From Phaeodactylibacter xiamenensis (GTDB lineage: Bacteria > Bacteroidota > Bacteroidia > Chitinophagales > Saprospiraceae): a DNA stretch of 64,000 bases. Positions 43,746 to 51,509 of this stretch are shown in pieces. Numbering within the stretch: the first letter of the stretch is position 1; the number at the start of each line of letters is the position of its first letter. The notes beneath the pieces were generated by a model, which saw only the letters and a list, made by a program, of their open reading frames with translations, was not told the origin of the DNA and made no database searches. The stretch lies in assembly GCF_000759025.1 (NCBI RefSeq), contig NZ_JPOS01000026.1, positions 1 through 64,000 of the forward strand. The letters run 5' to 3'. The position numbers were made by a program, and so were the translations under genes.

Positions 43746-45371
43746 ATTGGCCGAAAATCAGGGGTTCCAAGAGCGATGAATGCATAAAGGGCATAAATTG
43801 AGTGCTAAATTTTGGATTTTGCTATGCGTAAGTTCCTTACCCCGGACCGGAAGAAGCGGCATTTGATGCCGGCATCAATAGACGAATGGCTTCCGGAAAA
43901 GCATTTAGCGCGGTTTGTGGTTGAAATATTGGAGCAGTTGGACTTATCAGCCATTTACCAAGAATACAAGCCGTCCGGTCCGCCGCCCTACGACCCCCGG
44001 ATGCTATTAGGCTTGCTGTTCTATGGTTATGCCAGCGGGGTATTTAGCTCCCGGAAAATAGAAGAGGCCACTTATGACTCGGTGGCGTTTCGGTTCATAT
44101 CGGGCAACCTTCACCCGGATCACGACACGCTGGCGGATTTTCGCAAGCGTTTCCTGGAACAAATAGGAAATTGCTTTGTGCAGATCCTGATGATCGCCCA
44201 GTCGCTGGGCTTTGTGAAGGTGGGGCAAGTAAACATAGACGGTACAAAGATACAGGCGAATGCATCCAAACACAGCGCGATGAGCTATGAACACATGGAA
44301 CGCCTGGAGCAGCAATTTAAAGAAGAAGCAGAACGCTTGATGGAAAGATCCAAACAGGTGGACATGCAAGAGGACAAGGAATTGGACATACCGGCCGAGA
44401 TACAGCGGCGAGAGGATCGCATAGAAAAGATCCGGGCAGCCAAAGCAGTGATTGAACAGCGGGCTAAGGAACGCTTCGAGCGGGAACAGGCCGAATACGA
44501 AGCCAAAATGAAGGCCCGCGAGGAAAAAGAGAAGCAAATCGGCAAGAAAACCAAGGGCAAGGTGCCTAAAGCCCCCAAAGAAGGGCCTCAGGGCAAGGAT
44601 CAATACAACTTCACTGACCCTGAATCCAGGATTATGAAAACTTCGGATGGCTTTGATCAATGTTATAATGCCCAGGCGGCTGTAAGCGGCCAAATGCTTA
44701 TCGTTGGCGCTTTTGCCAATGCCCATTGTGTAGATACCCAGGAATTGCTTCCCGTCCTGGATGCAATCCCTGCAGTATTAGGAAAAGTAGGCGCCGCCGC
44801 AGCTGATAACGGATACTTTAGCCAAGGTAATGTACAAGGTTGTGAACAGCGAGAAGTAGACGCCTATATAGCCGTAGGAAAGCAGGCTCATAACCAATGG
44901 CTAGATCAACAACTGGCTAAACAAGAGCCGGAGCCGCCCGGCGAGCCAGCTACCCCTTCAATGCAAATGAGCCATAAGCTCAAAACGGAAATAGGGCGTG
45001 CCACTTACCGCTTACGGAAAATGACAGTAGAACCCGTATTCGGAATTATTAAGGAAATCATGGGCTTCCGCCGGTTTTCTTTTAGTGGCCAAGCAGCTAT
45101 TAATGGCGAATGGCTTCTTGTTTGTAGCGCATTCAACCTTAAAAGGCTTTTTGTACTGGCAACCGCATAAGAACAGGCTCCAAAAGCGGGGCTAATTACC
45201 AAAGAGGGAAGCCCCTGTAGGCTTGACAGTCTCCATGCCTTCAATAACTGCCCAAGTTGAAACCAACTTGCCTGGCGCGCCGGCTCAAGTCCTTTGGCTA
45301 CCAGGCCGAACCTCCGAGCTGCCAGAGGCTTGCATATAGGGGCGTCAGGGAGTTCTCCGACAGGCTGCTAG
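43714..45371 (+). mobile_element. IS1182-family insertion sequence
   Basis: Bounded by perfect 20-bp inverted repeats starting CTAGCAGCCTGTCGG (43714-43733) with the complement at 45352-45371, ~1.66 kb, with one transposase gene inside. I could not identify a convincing target duplication. Its right end adjoins about 240 gene-free bases before the split secreted-protein gene. Confidence 0.85.
43824..45170 (+). CDS. IS1182-family transposase
   Basis: A 448-aa DDE transposase from ATG 43824. Seen: N-terminal FLTPDRKKRHLMPASIDEWL, YDPRMLLGLLFYGYASGVFS, SVAFRFISGNLHPDHDTLAD, the first Asp in VNIDGTKIQANAS, a charged coiled-coil insert (~170-255), the second Asp in AAAADNGYFSQGN, and the third acidic residue in TYRLRKMTVEPVFGIIKEIM. 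Full length, no frame breaks. Confidence 0.93.
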   Translation: MRKFLTPDRKKRHLMPASIDEWLPEKHLARFVVEILEQLDLSAIYQEYKPSGPPPYDPRMLLGLLFYGYASGVFSSRKIEEATYDSVAFRFISGNLHPDHDTLADFRKRFLEQIGNCFVQILMIAQSLGFVKVGQVNIDGTKIQANASKHSAMSYEHMERLEQQFKEEAERLMERSKQVDMQEDKELDIPAEIQRREDRIEKIRAAKAVIEQRAKERFEREQAEYEAKMKAREEKEKQIGKKTKGKVPKAPKEGPQGKDQYNFTDPESRIMKTSDGFDQCYNAQAAVSGQMLIVGAFANAHCVDTQELLPVLDAIPAVLGKVGAAAADNGYFSQGNVQGCEQREVDAYIAVGKQAHNQWLDQQLAKQEPEPPGEPATPSMQMSHKLKTEIGRATYRLRKMTVEPVFGIIKEIMGFRRFSFSGQAAINGEWLLVCSAFNLKRLFVLATA

Positions 45372-45373
45372 TA

Positions 45374-45609
45374 GTGGTAAGAAAGCACATGCAATTCAGC
45401 GTAACATTCAAAACAGGGTACAGAACTATACCCTCAGAATTCTTAGGAACAAATCCGCCTGGTTTTTGGGCTATCTACCCTTGTTCTGTCCCCATACTCA
45501 CCCATAGCAAAGCAGACTGAATCCCCACATAAAAAAGAGCGGTCTGAAGGCTCTAATGGGTACTCCTTTTCAATAACACCCACAGACCACTCCCTCTTTC
45601 TTCGCTTGC
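45374..45609. other. Gene-free stretch between IS1182 and the split secreted gene
   Basis: About 235 bases with no supported gene, repeat or terminator. It is probably the original downstream region of the secreted-protein gene whose 3' end is at 45610. Confidence 0.5.
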
Positions 45610-45709
45610 CTACATACGAACCGAACCGACAGTGTTCCATCCCACTTTATTGCCGTACCGCTCAAAGGCGAAACGGATCATAGGAGTTGCTACCTCTAGG
45701 TAAGTAACC
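45610..45709 (-). pseudogene. 3' remnant of the secreted-protein gene split by a DDE-transposase IS
   Basis: Read leftward from the target duplication, the frame of the gene at 47472 resumes as VTYLEVATPMIRFAFERYGN, then KVGWNTVGSVRM and a TAG at 45610-45612. The junction codons match exactly once the insertion is removed. Confidence 0.75.
45699..45709. repeat. Target-site duplication of the DDE-transposase IS (left copy)
   Basis: GGTAAGTAACC at 45699-45709 recurs at 47082-47092. Depending on where the inverted repeat ends, the true duplication is between 7 (TAAGTAA) and 11 bases. Confidence 0.8.
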
Positions 45710-47081
45710 AGCGATTCTCGGTTTAGAATATTATTCTAGCAAAGGGAAATCTAAAGAAGGTCCTTTTGCGATAAATTTATAAATAGCGTTCATTGACAAA
45801 GCAGGCATAAGATCAAAGACTTGTCGGACTTTTTGCCACAGGTTCTTTTTGGAACCACTTTTTTGCCAGGCTTTTCGAAAAACAAAATCCAAAGCCTGAC
45901 TAATTTGGTCGACCAAAAACGCCAGTAGCATGAGTAGGGCAAAATTGGTAGCCAGATATTTTTTACCATGCCCATAGTTATGTTCCAGATGGTACCCTTG
46001 ATTTTTCAAGGTGTTGAAAGTTTCATTTTCAATTTTCCACCGCGAACGACCTACGGCTACGACCTCTTTGACATTGGCTTTAGTAATTGGAATATCTGTA
46101 ATCCAGCTATTGGCATAAACGGTTTTACCCGTTTTGATGTCTACTTGCTGGTATTCCACATAGTTGACCAATTGTTCCTGATGCTGGCCATTGAGAATCA
46201 AGCCATTGACAAATCGAACGGTGCTCTTCGTTTTTCCGTTTGACCAGGAATGTTGCTCCAGCTTATTTTGCTCAGCCAGGCGCTGAGCCTGGGCCAAGAC
46301 ATAGCCCTCTTTGATGGCAATAACAAAGCTGGCCTGATGTTCTTTGATCAGTTTAACCATGGGGCCAGTAGCATAAAGCCCATCCAGCACAAAGAGCAAT
46401 TTATCTTGCTTTAGCTCTTTGCATATTCTTGGAATAAGGCGTTTTGCTGCATTTTGCTCGCAATCATTTTTAGTGGCTCCATCTTGACGGACAATGGCTT
46501 CGCCGCCTACAGGAAAAACGGTCTTTACATCTGGATGCATTTGTACGGCACCCAACATCTGGTGATAATAACGTTTTTCTCCGTTGCGTAGGGTTTTAAC
46601 CAAACAATGAGGACAGGACTTTTTACCAGAGCAAAAATAGCCGGTGCCGTCGATGCTAATAGAGGTATAACCATCAAGAACCTGACGAGATTCCCAAAGG
46701 CCCTCGCTGCGTAACTCATCAATGAGTACAGGGAAGGCCGGATGCAATTGCGTCGGATTAACCCCGTCAATAGTTTCGCGAAGAGCCGTGTCTTCTGGTA
46801 TTTGCTCAACACCATAGACCGTGCGCAGGTTATGCTTACGAACTTCACACTGGAAATTCTGCCGAAACATCAGCAACGAAGGCGATTTGAGCGAAAACAT
46901 GGCAAATGCACCTTTTAAAACGTCGGCCAGCATATAGCTCGCATTTGAACGCCTGTGGTCTTTAATCTGGCCAAAAAATTGGCCCAATTGTTTTGTCAAG
47001 TAATCAAACATCCAACTTTTTGGATGCAGCTTAATATTTTTTGACTTTTTAACCAAATTTTATTTCAAACCGAGAATCGCT
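45710..47081 (-). mobile_element. Complete IS with DDE transposase, inserted in a secreted-protein gene
   Basis: A 1372-bp element. The ends carry the perfect inverted repeat AGCGATTCTCGGTTT (45710-45724 and complement 47067-47081), extendable to 17 bp with CC. The flanks are an 11-bp direct repeat. The long duplication and DDE transposase fit the IS4 supergroup, but I cannot name the family with confidence. Confidence 0.88.
45731..47056 (-). CDS. DDE transposase (IS4-like group)
   Basis: A 441-aa transposase. Seen: N-terminal DYLTKQLGQFFGQIKDHRRS, the first Asp in SISIDGTGYFCSGKKSCPHC with a CxxC pair, RYYHQMLGAVQMHPD, the second Asp in LLFVLDGLYATGPMVKLI, and the third acidic residue in GRSRWKIENETFNTLKNQGY (the Y...R...E signature style of IS4 relatives). 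Full length, and the gene fills the element. It should be transposition-competent as far as can be read. Confidence 0.88.
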   Translation of the reverse strand: MVKKSKNIKLHPKSWMFDYLTKQLGQFFGQIKDHRRSNASYMLADVLKGAFAMFSLKSPSLLMFRQNFQCEVRKHNLRTVYGVEQIPEDTALRETIDGVNPTQLHPAFPVLIDELRSEGLWESRQVLDGYTSISIDGTGYFCSGKKSCPHCLVKTLRNGEKRYYHQMLGAVQMHPDVKTVFPVGGEAIVRQDGATKNDCEQNAAKRLIPRICKELKQDKLLFVLDGLYATGPMVKLIKEHQASFVIAIKEGYVLAQAQRLAEQNKLEQHSWSNGKTKSTVRFVNGLILNGQHQEQLVNYVEYQQVDIKTGKTVYANSWITDIPITKANVKEVVAVGRSRWKIENETFNTLKNQGYHLEHNYGHGKKYLATNFALLMLLAFLVDQISQALDFVFRKAWQKSGSKKNLWQKVRQVFDLMPALSMNAIYKFIAKGPSLDFPLLE

Positions 47082-47472
47082 GGTAAGTAACCGGATTATC
47101 GTTTTTATCAGACCAAGAACCATAATTTTCGTCTGAATTGACCGCATCAGCCATTGTCGTCTTCGATTCCCCTGGTTGGAGTACAGAAGTAATATTTTCT
47201 CCAGAGCGTTTTACAATTGCACCGCTAGACAGCTTATATTTTTTATCAGCAATGCTGACATTATACACGGGTTGATTAGACAAGTTTGTAATACGCCACT
47301 TTACATAACCATTGTAACCATTCTTTTTTATACCGTATTCAAGTTTAAATAAGGTGCCTGAGCCATTGACAACCTTGGCAAATTCGGTATATGTCCAACT
47401 GGATTGAGCAGAGCCCCATTGTACGGAGAACGCTACCAGTAAAATAACACTAAGGTGATATACGCCTTTCAT
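47082..47472 (-). pseudogene. Secreted protein gene interrupted by an IS (5' part)
   Basis: It encodes a signal peptide (YHLSVILLVAFSVQWGSAQ) and a beta-sandwich-like domain (FKLEYGIKKNGYNGYVKWRI, then NLSNQPVYNVSIADKKYKL and LQPGESKTTM). At DKNDNPVTY the frame runs into the IS end and stops after QRFSV. Removing the element and one duplication joins it to 45698-45610, giving a 159-aa protein ending SVRM. No family recognised; such small exported beta proteins are common in Bacteroidota. TAAATTTG at 47510-47517 on the minus strand is a candidate -7 box. Confidence 0.75.
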
Positions 47473-47834
47473 ATTGGTGATTTGAGATTAACAACAGTTT
47501 TAACATCTGCAAATTTAGTGTTGTGAAATAGTATTGACTATCCCCTCCAGAGGGTATTTTAAAGCTTATCGACCTAAGTGTCAACGTTGGCTTTGGAGGG
47601 CTAAAAGAATTTGCATATTGGGCATTGTTTAAATGGCTATATCCAGCTTGATGACACATACCCATGGTAATCTAACCTAAACACACGACCACTCATCTCG
47701 ATCTCATTGACCACTAGCCCTTATATCCTGAAGACTGGCGATCTGGAATCCTTGATTTTGAGATAGTATGTTTGTTGGCAATGCCTGAAATATTCATAGG
47801 AGGATAGTAGGTCGTCTATGGGGTCTTGGTTGCG
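47473..47834. other. Gene-free stretch
   Basis: About 360 bases without a supported gene, apart from the candidate minus-strand -7 box TAAATTTG near 47510-47517. No repeat or RNA gene recognised. Confidence 0.5.
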
Positions 47835-49235
47835 CTATTTAGAGATTTTACGTAAATCACGCATAATTGTTTCCAACGGTTTTCCCTCAAAGTTTTCAAA
47901 ATTATGTTTGAGGAATTTTGCAAACTGCCTCTTATAGCCAGACTTAGTGCTCGTGTTTGGCCGGTGACTTTCGTATATCTCGTACATCAGTTCATAGAAC
48001 CTGGTCATGCCACCATGCTCAAAATGTAGCTTAAAAGGTTTTATTGCGGGCTCATTTACGGGATAAGATAGCCCCTGTTTACTAAGTTTTTCAGCCCTTT
48101 CCTCTGATAGGAATGGTTTCGTATTATTTAGGTCTTTCCTCTCGTAAAAATCCATCAACCTTTTACTGATTTCTTTTGGGCTTAGGTTCCCTTTGACTTT
48201 ATGGTACCCCTCTGGGGTTACAGTCTGACCCCAGCCTTCCGTTTGCTTCCGCTGATTGGCTAATTTTTCAGCATTGCTTTCCATCCAAACCCTGACTCTT
48301 CGAATAGATTTTGGCTCAAATAAGTTAGGGTAGTCTTCTATGGAATCCTCCAGCAATTTCACAAAAGGATGAGTGCATATTTTTAGTTGATATTGGAGGA
48401 AGAAATCTAGATTCCTACTTGATATCTGCCGTGGCGTGTAGGCGAAAAAGAAAGGAAAGTCAGGGTCTGTACTCTTAAGGGGCTCCCCAACCCAATCTCG
48501 ATAAAACGACGACATAGCCTTCAAATTACCTTTCCTAATTGAGTTGTGCAGGTGAGCACTCCGGCGTTCCAGATACGCCTTTACTTTTTGATTGATTGGA
48601 TTGAAGCATTCAGTGTCATTGGTCGCTATGAGATTCACCTTTTCGACAAATAAGATGGCAAGTGGGTAGATGTCGAAGGGCTTACTTTCAATTCGTTGTA
48701 CTAAAGACTCAAACTCTTCGGATAGGAAGACCTTATCCAGCTCCATACTTAATGCCGCACGCTTCACTTTTTCGATATCTCCCTTTACTTTATAATAGTC
48801 GTGCCAAGCTTTCTTCCTGATGTATTTCTCCCGGAAGTGTCTCTGAATATCAGTGTCCTTCTTGAAGGTGTCCCAAGCAAGAAGAATATCTTGCCGATTA
48901 TCGGAAATGTTTTCGCTTAAGTGGAAAACAGTTCCAGCGGGTTCCATTAGTACTCTTTCTTTCCCTTCAAGCCATGTTTTTACGGCATTAACCCGTTTGG
49001 GCTCAAATAACTCAGGAAATTCTGAAATGATCTCATCCAAAAAGACTAAAAAATTCCTGTTCTCTGGGTAGTCTCGCTCTTGAAGGTTTAAGAACCCTGG
49101 GATACAACTAATACTTGATTGGCTTAAAGTAAATGCGAAGTTTTCTCTGGACAGGAACAAGGGGCTTGTACCAAGATTGTAACTTATTTGGGGCGTATGG
49201 ATTTCTTTCCAGGAGATGTCACTACTACTGTACAT
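47835..49235 (-). CDS. Hypothetical protein with an internally duplicated domain (466 aa)
   Basis: I do not recognise the family. Two parts of the protein resemble each other. Around residues 65-100 it reads FLDEIISEFPELFEPKRVNA and VKTWLEGKE; around 280-330 it reads LLEDSIEDYPNLFEPKSIRR and VRVWMESNA. Each copy is followed by an HDYYKVKGD / EGYHKVKGN stretch (~148 and ~346). So the protein is a tandem of a ~200-residue helical unit. No signal peptide or membrane helix. It sits alone between the IS-split gene and the integrase module, leftward, with a lower GC content than chromosomal neighbours, so it is probably cargo of the mobile region. Confidence 0.6.
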   Translation of the reverse strand: MYSSSDISWKEIHTPQISYNLGTSPLFLSRENFAFTLSQSSISCIPGFLNLQERDYPENRNFLVFLDEIISEFPELFEPKRVNAVKTWLEGKERVLMEPAGTVFHLSENISDNRQDILLAWDTFKKDTDIQRHFREKYIRKKAWHDYYKVKGDIEKVKRAALSMELDKVFLSEEFESLVQRIESKPFDIYPLAILFVEKVNLIATNDTECFNPINQKVKAYLERRSAHLHNSIRKGNLKAMSSFYRDWVGEPLKSTDPDFPFFFAYTPRQISSRNLDFFLQYQLKICTHPFVKLLEDSIEDYPNLFEPKSIRRVRVWMESNAEKLANQRKQTEGWGQTVTPEGYHKVKGNLSPKEISKRLMDFYERKDLNNTKPFLSEERAEKLSKQGLSYPVNEPAIKPFKLHFEHGGMTRFYELMYEIYESHRPNTSTKSGYKRQFAKFLKHNFENFEGKPLETIMRDLRKISK

Positions 49236-49396
49236 AACTGAATGTTGGTTTTAAAAGCTTCGGCTAATGCCGGAAAAATGTTATTTACTTTCAGCACCAA
49301 ATGTCAACATTGAGTGATTACGGTAGTACGTTTCGTTACCCTTTAGGACGTCCTTGAACGAGTGCGTACGTGTTGTGCACAAATGGACTCAGATTC

Positions 49397-50527
49397 TCAC
49401 TCCTCCCCCAAATCCACCTCCGGGATCCGACCAGTCGCTTCTTTCTTTTTCTGGTCCAGCACCCGGGCGTAAATCTGAGTGGTTTGTACATTTTTCTGAG
49501 ACAGCAGGTCTTTAAGGACGTAGATGTCGGTACCGAAGGAGATCTGTAAGGTGGCGAAGGTGTGCCGAAAAGCATGGAAGGTGATGTGGCGGTTGATGCC
49601 CGCATTTTGCATCCATGCTTTGAGGGTGGGGGTGATGTGGTTGCCGTACTTCAATCCCTTGAAGACCTGCTCTTCCGGGTCGCCGGGCTCGCCCATGACT
49701 TTTCGCGCCTGATCGGAAATAAAAAGTGTTTCCACCCGGTTGGGCTTGTTGACGGTGAAGCGCAGGAAGTGCCCGTTGGCTTCGGAGTGCCGGACTTCCT
49801 TCCACTTTAAATCTCGGATGTCCCCGAAGCGCAGACCCGTGAAAATTGAAAACAAGGCTGCCCGTTTAAGGCGTTCGTCCGGGCATTCGGCTTTGGCCAC
49901 GGCTTTGACTTCTTCAAAGGTGAGAAACTCGCGCTCGGTCTGCTCGTAGGGGATGCTTTTTACCCGGGATCCAGGATTGGTTTTGAGCAGCCCTTCTTCG
50001 TTTGCTTTGGCGAGGGCTTCCTTAAAGACATCAAAGTAGCCGGCGGCGGAGTTTTGCTTTAAGGGGCGCTGACTGTTCAGGCAGTGGGTGGACAGCATGT
50101 ACTCGCGGAAGGATTTGCAGAATTTTACGTCGATTTTCTTTAAGGGGAGGAAGCCCTCTGTGAAGCGGTAAAGATAATGGTAGGTGCTGCGCCAGCTTTG
50201 GTAATTCCGCTGGATTTTCTCGCGGTGTTCTACTTGCGCTTTAAGGAAATTGAGGAAATCCTCGTTCCCGAAGTATTTCGCCAGAAAGTCATAATTCCCT
50301 TGCTGCAGCTCAATCTGACGTTGTGCGCAAATGGCTTTGGCCATCTGTTTGGTCTCCCGGTTGTGCTCGCGCTCTTCCTCGTCCCGTGGGCGCTGATAGA
50401 GAAAGAGTTTTAGGAATTCCCGGCGGGTGGGCTTCCCGGTGTCCGGATGGGGGACAGCGGGGTAAAAATCCAGGTACAAGCGGATGCGGTTGCCTTTAAG
50501 CTTCTTCTTGCGGAGCGTTACTTTCAT
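49397..50527 (-). CDS. Tyrosine recombinase/site-specific integrase
   Basis: A 376-aa Bacteroidota-type integrase. It has an N-terminal arm-binding/SAM-like region (LYRFTEGFLPLKKIDVKFCK), then the catalytic domain with box I Arg in FTGLRFGDIRDLKW (~233), box II HAFRHTFA (~317-321) and the nucleophile Tyr in TTQIYARVLD (~352). The position before it, usually LGH, reads LSQ, so the second His is replaced by Gln. It is overlapped by the upstream excisionase-type gene by four bases, forming an operon of two HTH genes plus integrase. The module points away from mnmE, whose 3' end is a common integration site. Confidence 0.92.
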   Translation of the reverse strand: MKVTLRKKKLKGNRIRLYLDFYPAVPHPDTGKPTRREFLKLFLYQRPRDEEEREHNRETKQMAKAICAQRQIELQQGNYDFLAKYFGNEDFLNFLKAQVEHREKIQRNYQSWRSTYHYLYRFTEGFLPLKKIDVKFCKSFREYMLSTHCLNSQRPLKQNSAAGYFDVFKEALAKANEEGLLKTNPGSRVKSIPYEQTEREFLTFEEVKAVAKAECPDERLKRAALFSIFTGLRFGDIRDLKWKEVRHSEANGHFLRFTVNKPNRVETLFISDQARKVMGEPGDPEEQVFKGLKYGNHITPTLKAWMQNAGINRHITFHAFRHTFATLQISFGTDIYVLKDLLSQKNVQTTQIYARVLDQKKKEATGRIPEVDLGEE

Positions 50528-50862
50528 GTCGTTTGGTTGAGGAGGTGGTCAATATCGGCTCTGAGGAGGAGCGTACGGTCTTCGTTTTTGTGATAGGGGA
50601 GGCTGCCGTCTTTGAGCAGCCGGTAAATCGTGCGTTTGCTGACGCCCAGCAGCCGGGAGGCCTCAAGGACAGTCAGGATGGGCTTCTGGTTCAGTTGCGC
50701 CTGATTGGTTGTACGGCCGTACGATCGGATCAGCCCGTAGTCTTTGAGCATCGTCGCGAGCAGTGCCGGTTGCAGCCCCAGGGCTTTTGCAGCATTGGTA
50801 ATCTGCTCCTGTGATATGGAGTGGGGGAGGGTAAAGGAGTTGCTATGCTGTTCGGTTTTCAT
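50524..50862 (-). CDS. Excisionase-type HTH protein (HTH_17)
   Basis: A 112-aa protein with a MerR-like/HTH_17 domain in the C-terminal half: LTVLEASRLLGVSKRTIYRL then LKDGSLPYHKNEDR and LLRADIDHLL. Such proteins bind att sites and steer integrase toward excision. It overlaps the integrase start by four bases. It is paralogous to the HTH domain of the next gene upstream (50868). The N-terminal ~50 residues are variable and helical. Confidence 0.82.
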   Translation of the reverse strand: MKTEQHSNSFTLPHSISQEQITNAAKALGLQPALLATMLKDYGLIRSYGRTTNQAQLNQKPILTVLEASRLLGVSKRTIYRLLKDGSLPYHKNEDRTLLLRADIDHLLNQTT

Positions 50863-50867
50863 AAGGC

Positions 50868-51239
50868 CTACTTCATGAGTTCATCAATATCAGCCCTGCG
50901 TATGATCGTACGGGTGCCGAGCTTACGCTTTGGAAGGGTGCCACTTTCCAGCAGCCGGTATAGCGTACGTCTGCTTATGCCAATCAGCAGGGCGGCTTCG
51001 CCTACGTTTAGGAAGGCTTTCTGGTGGAGTACGCCGAGGTCAACGTCCGGGCCGGGCAGCCTCACCGTTTTTTGTACCTGCGTCTGTTTGGCGGCCTGTT
51101 TGAGCTTCTCTTCCCGCTTGCGCTTTTTGTACGCCCGGCGGTTGCAGGTGTGCGAACAGTAGCGGGTCACAGTGGTCTTCGCTTCGAAGGGCTCCTGACA
51201 GTGTTCGCAGATTTTAGTTACGCGTATGTTTGAGGACAT
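50868..51239 (-). CDS. Zinc-ribbon plus HTH_17 excisionase-type protein
   Basis: About 123 aa from ATG 51239. The N-terminus is a small zinc ribbon (ICEHCQEPFEAKTT...RYCSHTCNRRAYKKRK, four Cys/His ligands), then a basic linker, then an HTH_17 domain (VGEAALLIGISRRTLYRLLE, SGTLPKRK, IIRRADIDELM) much like the one at 50524. This zinc-ribbon excisionase is typical of Bacteroidota integrative elements and stands first in the int operon. The repeat array at 51327-51389 just upstream is a likely binding target. Confidence 0.8.
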   Translation of the reverse strand: MSSNIRVTKICEHCQEPFEAKTTVTRYCSHTCNRRAYKKRKREEKLKQAAKQTQVQKTVRLPGPDVDLGVLHQKAFLNVGEAALLIGISRRTLYRLLESGTLPKRKLGTRTIIRRADIDELMK

Positions 51240-51326
51240 AAATGCAGATTTTATAATTTCCCCCAAATGGGTGCCATTTGTGTCATAGTATGTCTATGTA
51301 TGCCATATTGTGCCATAATTTCTCCC

Positions 51327-51389
51327 ATTTGTACCTATCGCTAAAATAGGTACAAATTCCCAAACGATAGGTACAAACGGGGTACAAAA
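51327..51389. repeat. GGTACAAA repeat array upstream of the integrase operon
   Basis: A perfect 12-bp inverted pair ATTTGTACCTAT (51327-51338) / ATAGGTACAAAT (51346-51357), then GATAGGTACAAA (51366-51377) and GGTACAAAA (51381-51389). Upstream, TGCCAT recurs three times between 51272 and 51316. These are plausible arm-type sites for integrase/excisionase or an operator. Confidence 0.55.
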
Positions 51390-51509
51390 GAAGTCGAAAA
51401 CAGGCATAGGGGAGTGATATCAGGCAAATGAATATATTTGCATAAATCGTTGAAAAAGCGTATCTTGAATGCTAATTAATGGTGGTGAGTGGGCGTTGAT
51501 TTTCGGATT

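Noticed and set aside
43674-43811. Possible tRNA or small RNA between IS30 and IS1182
   Set aside because: The only structure is the 14-bp hairpin of the IS1182 end; no tRNA-like arms.
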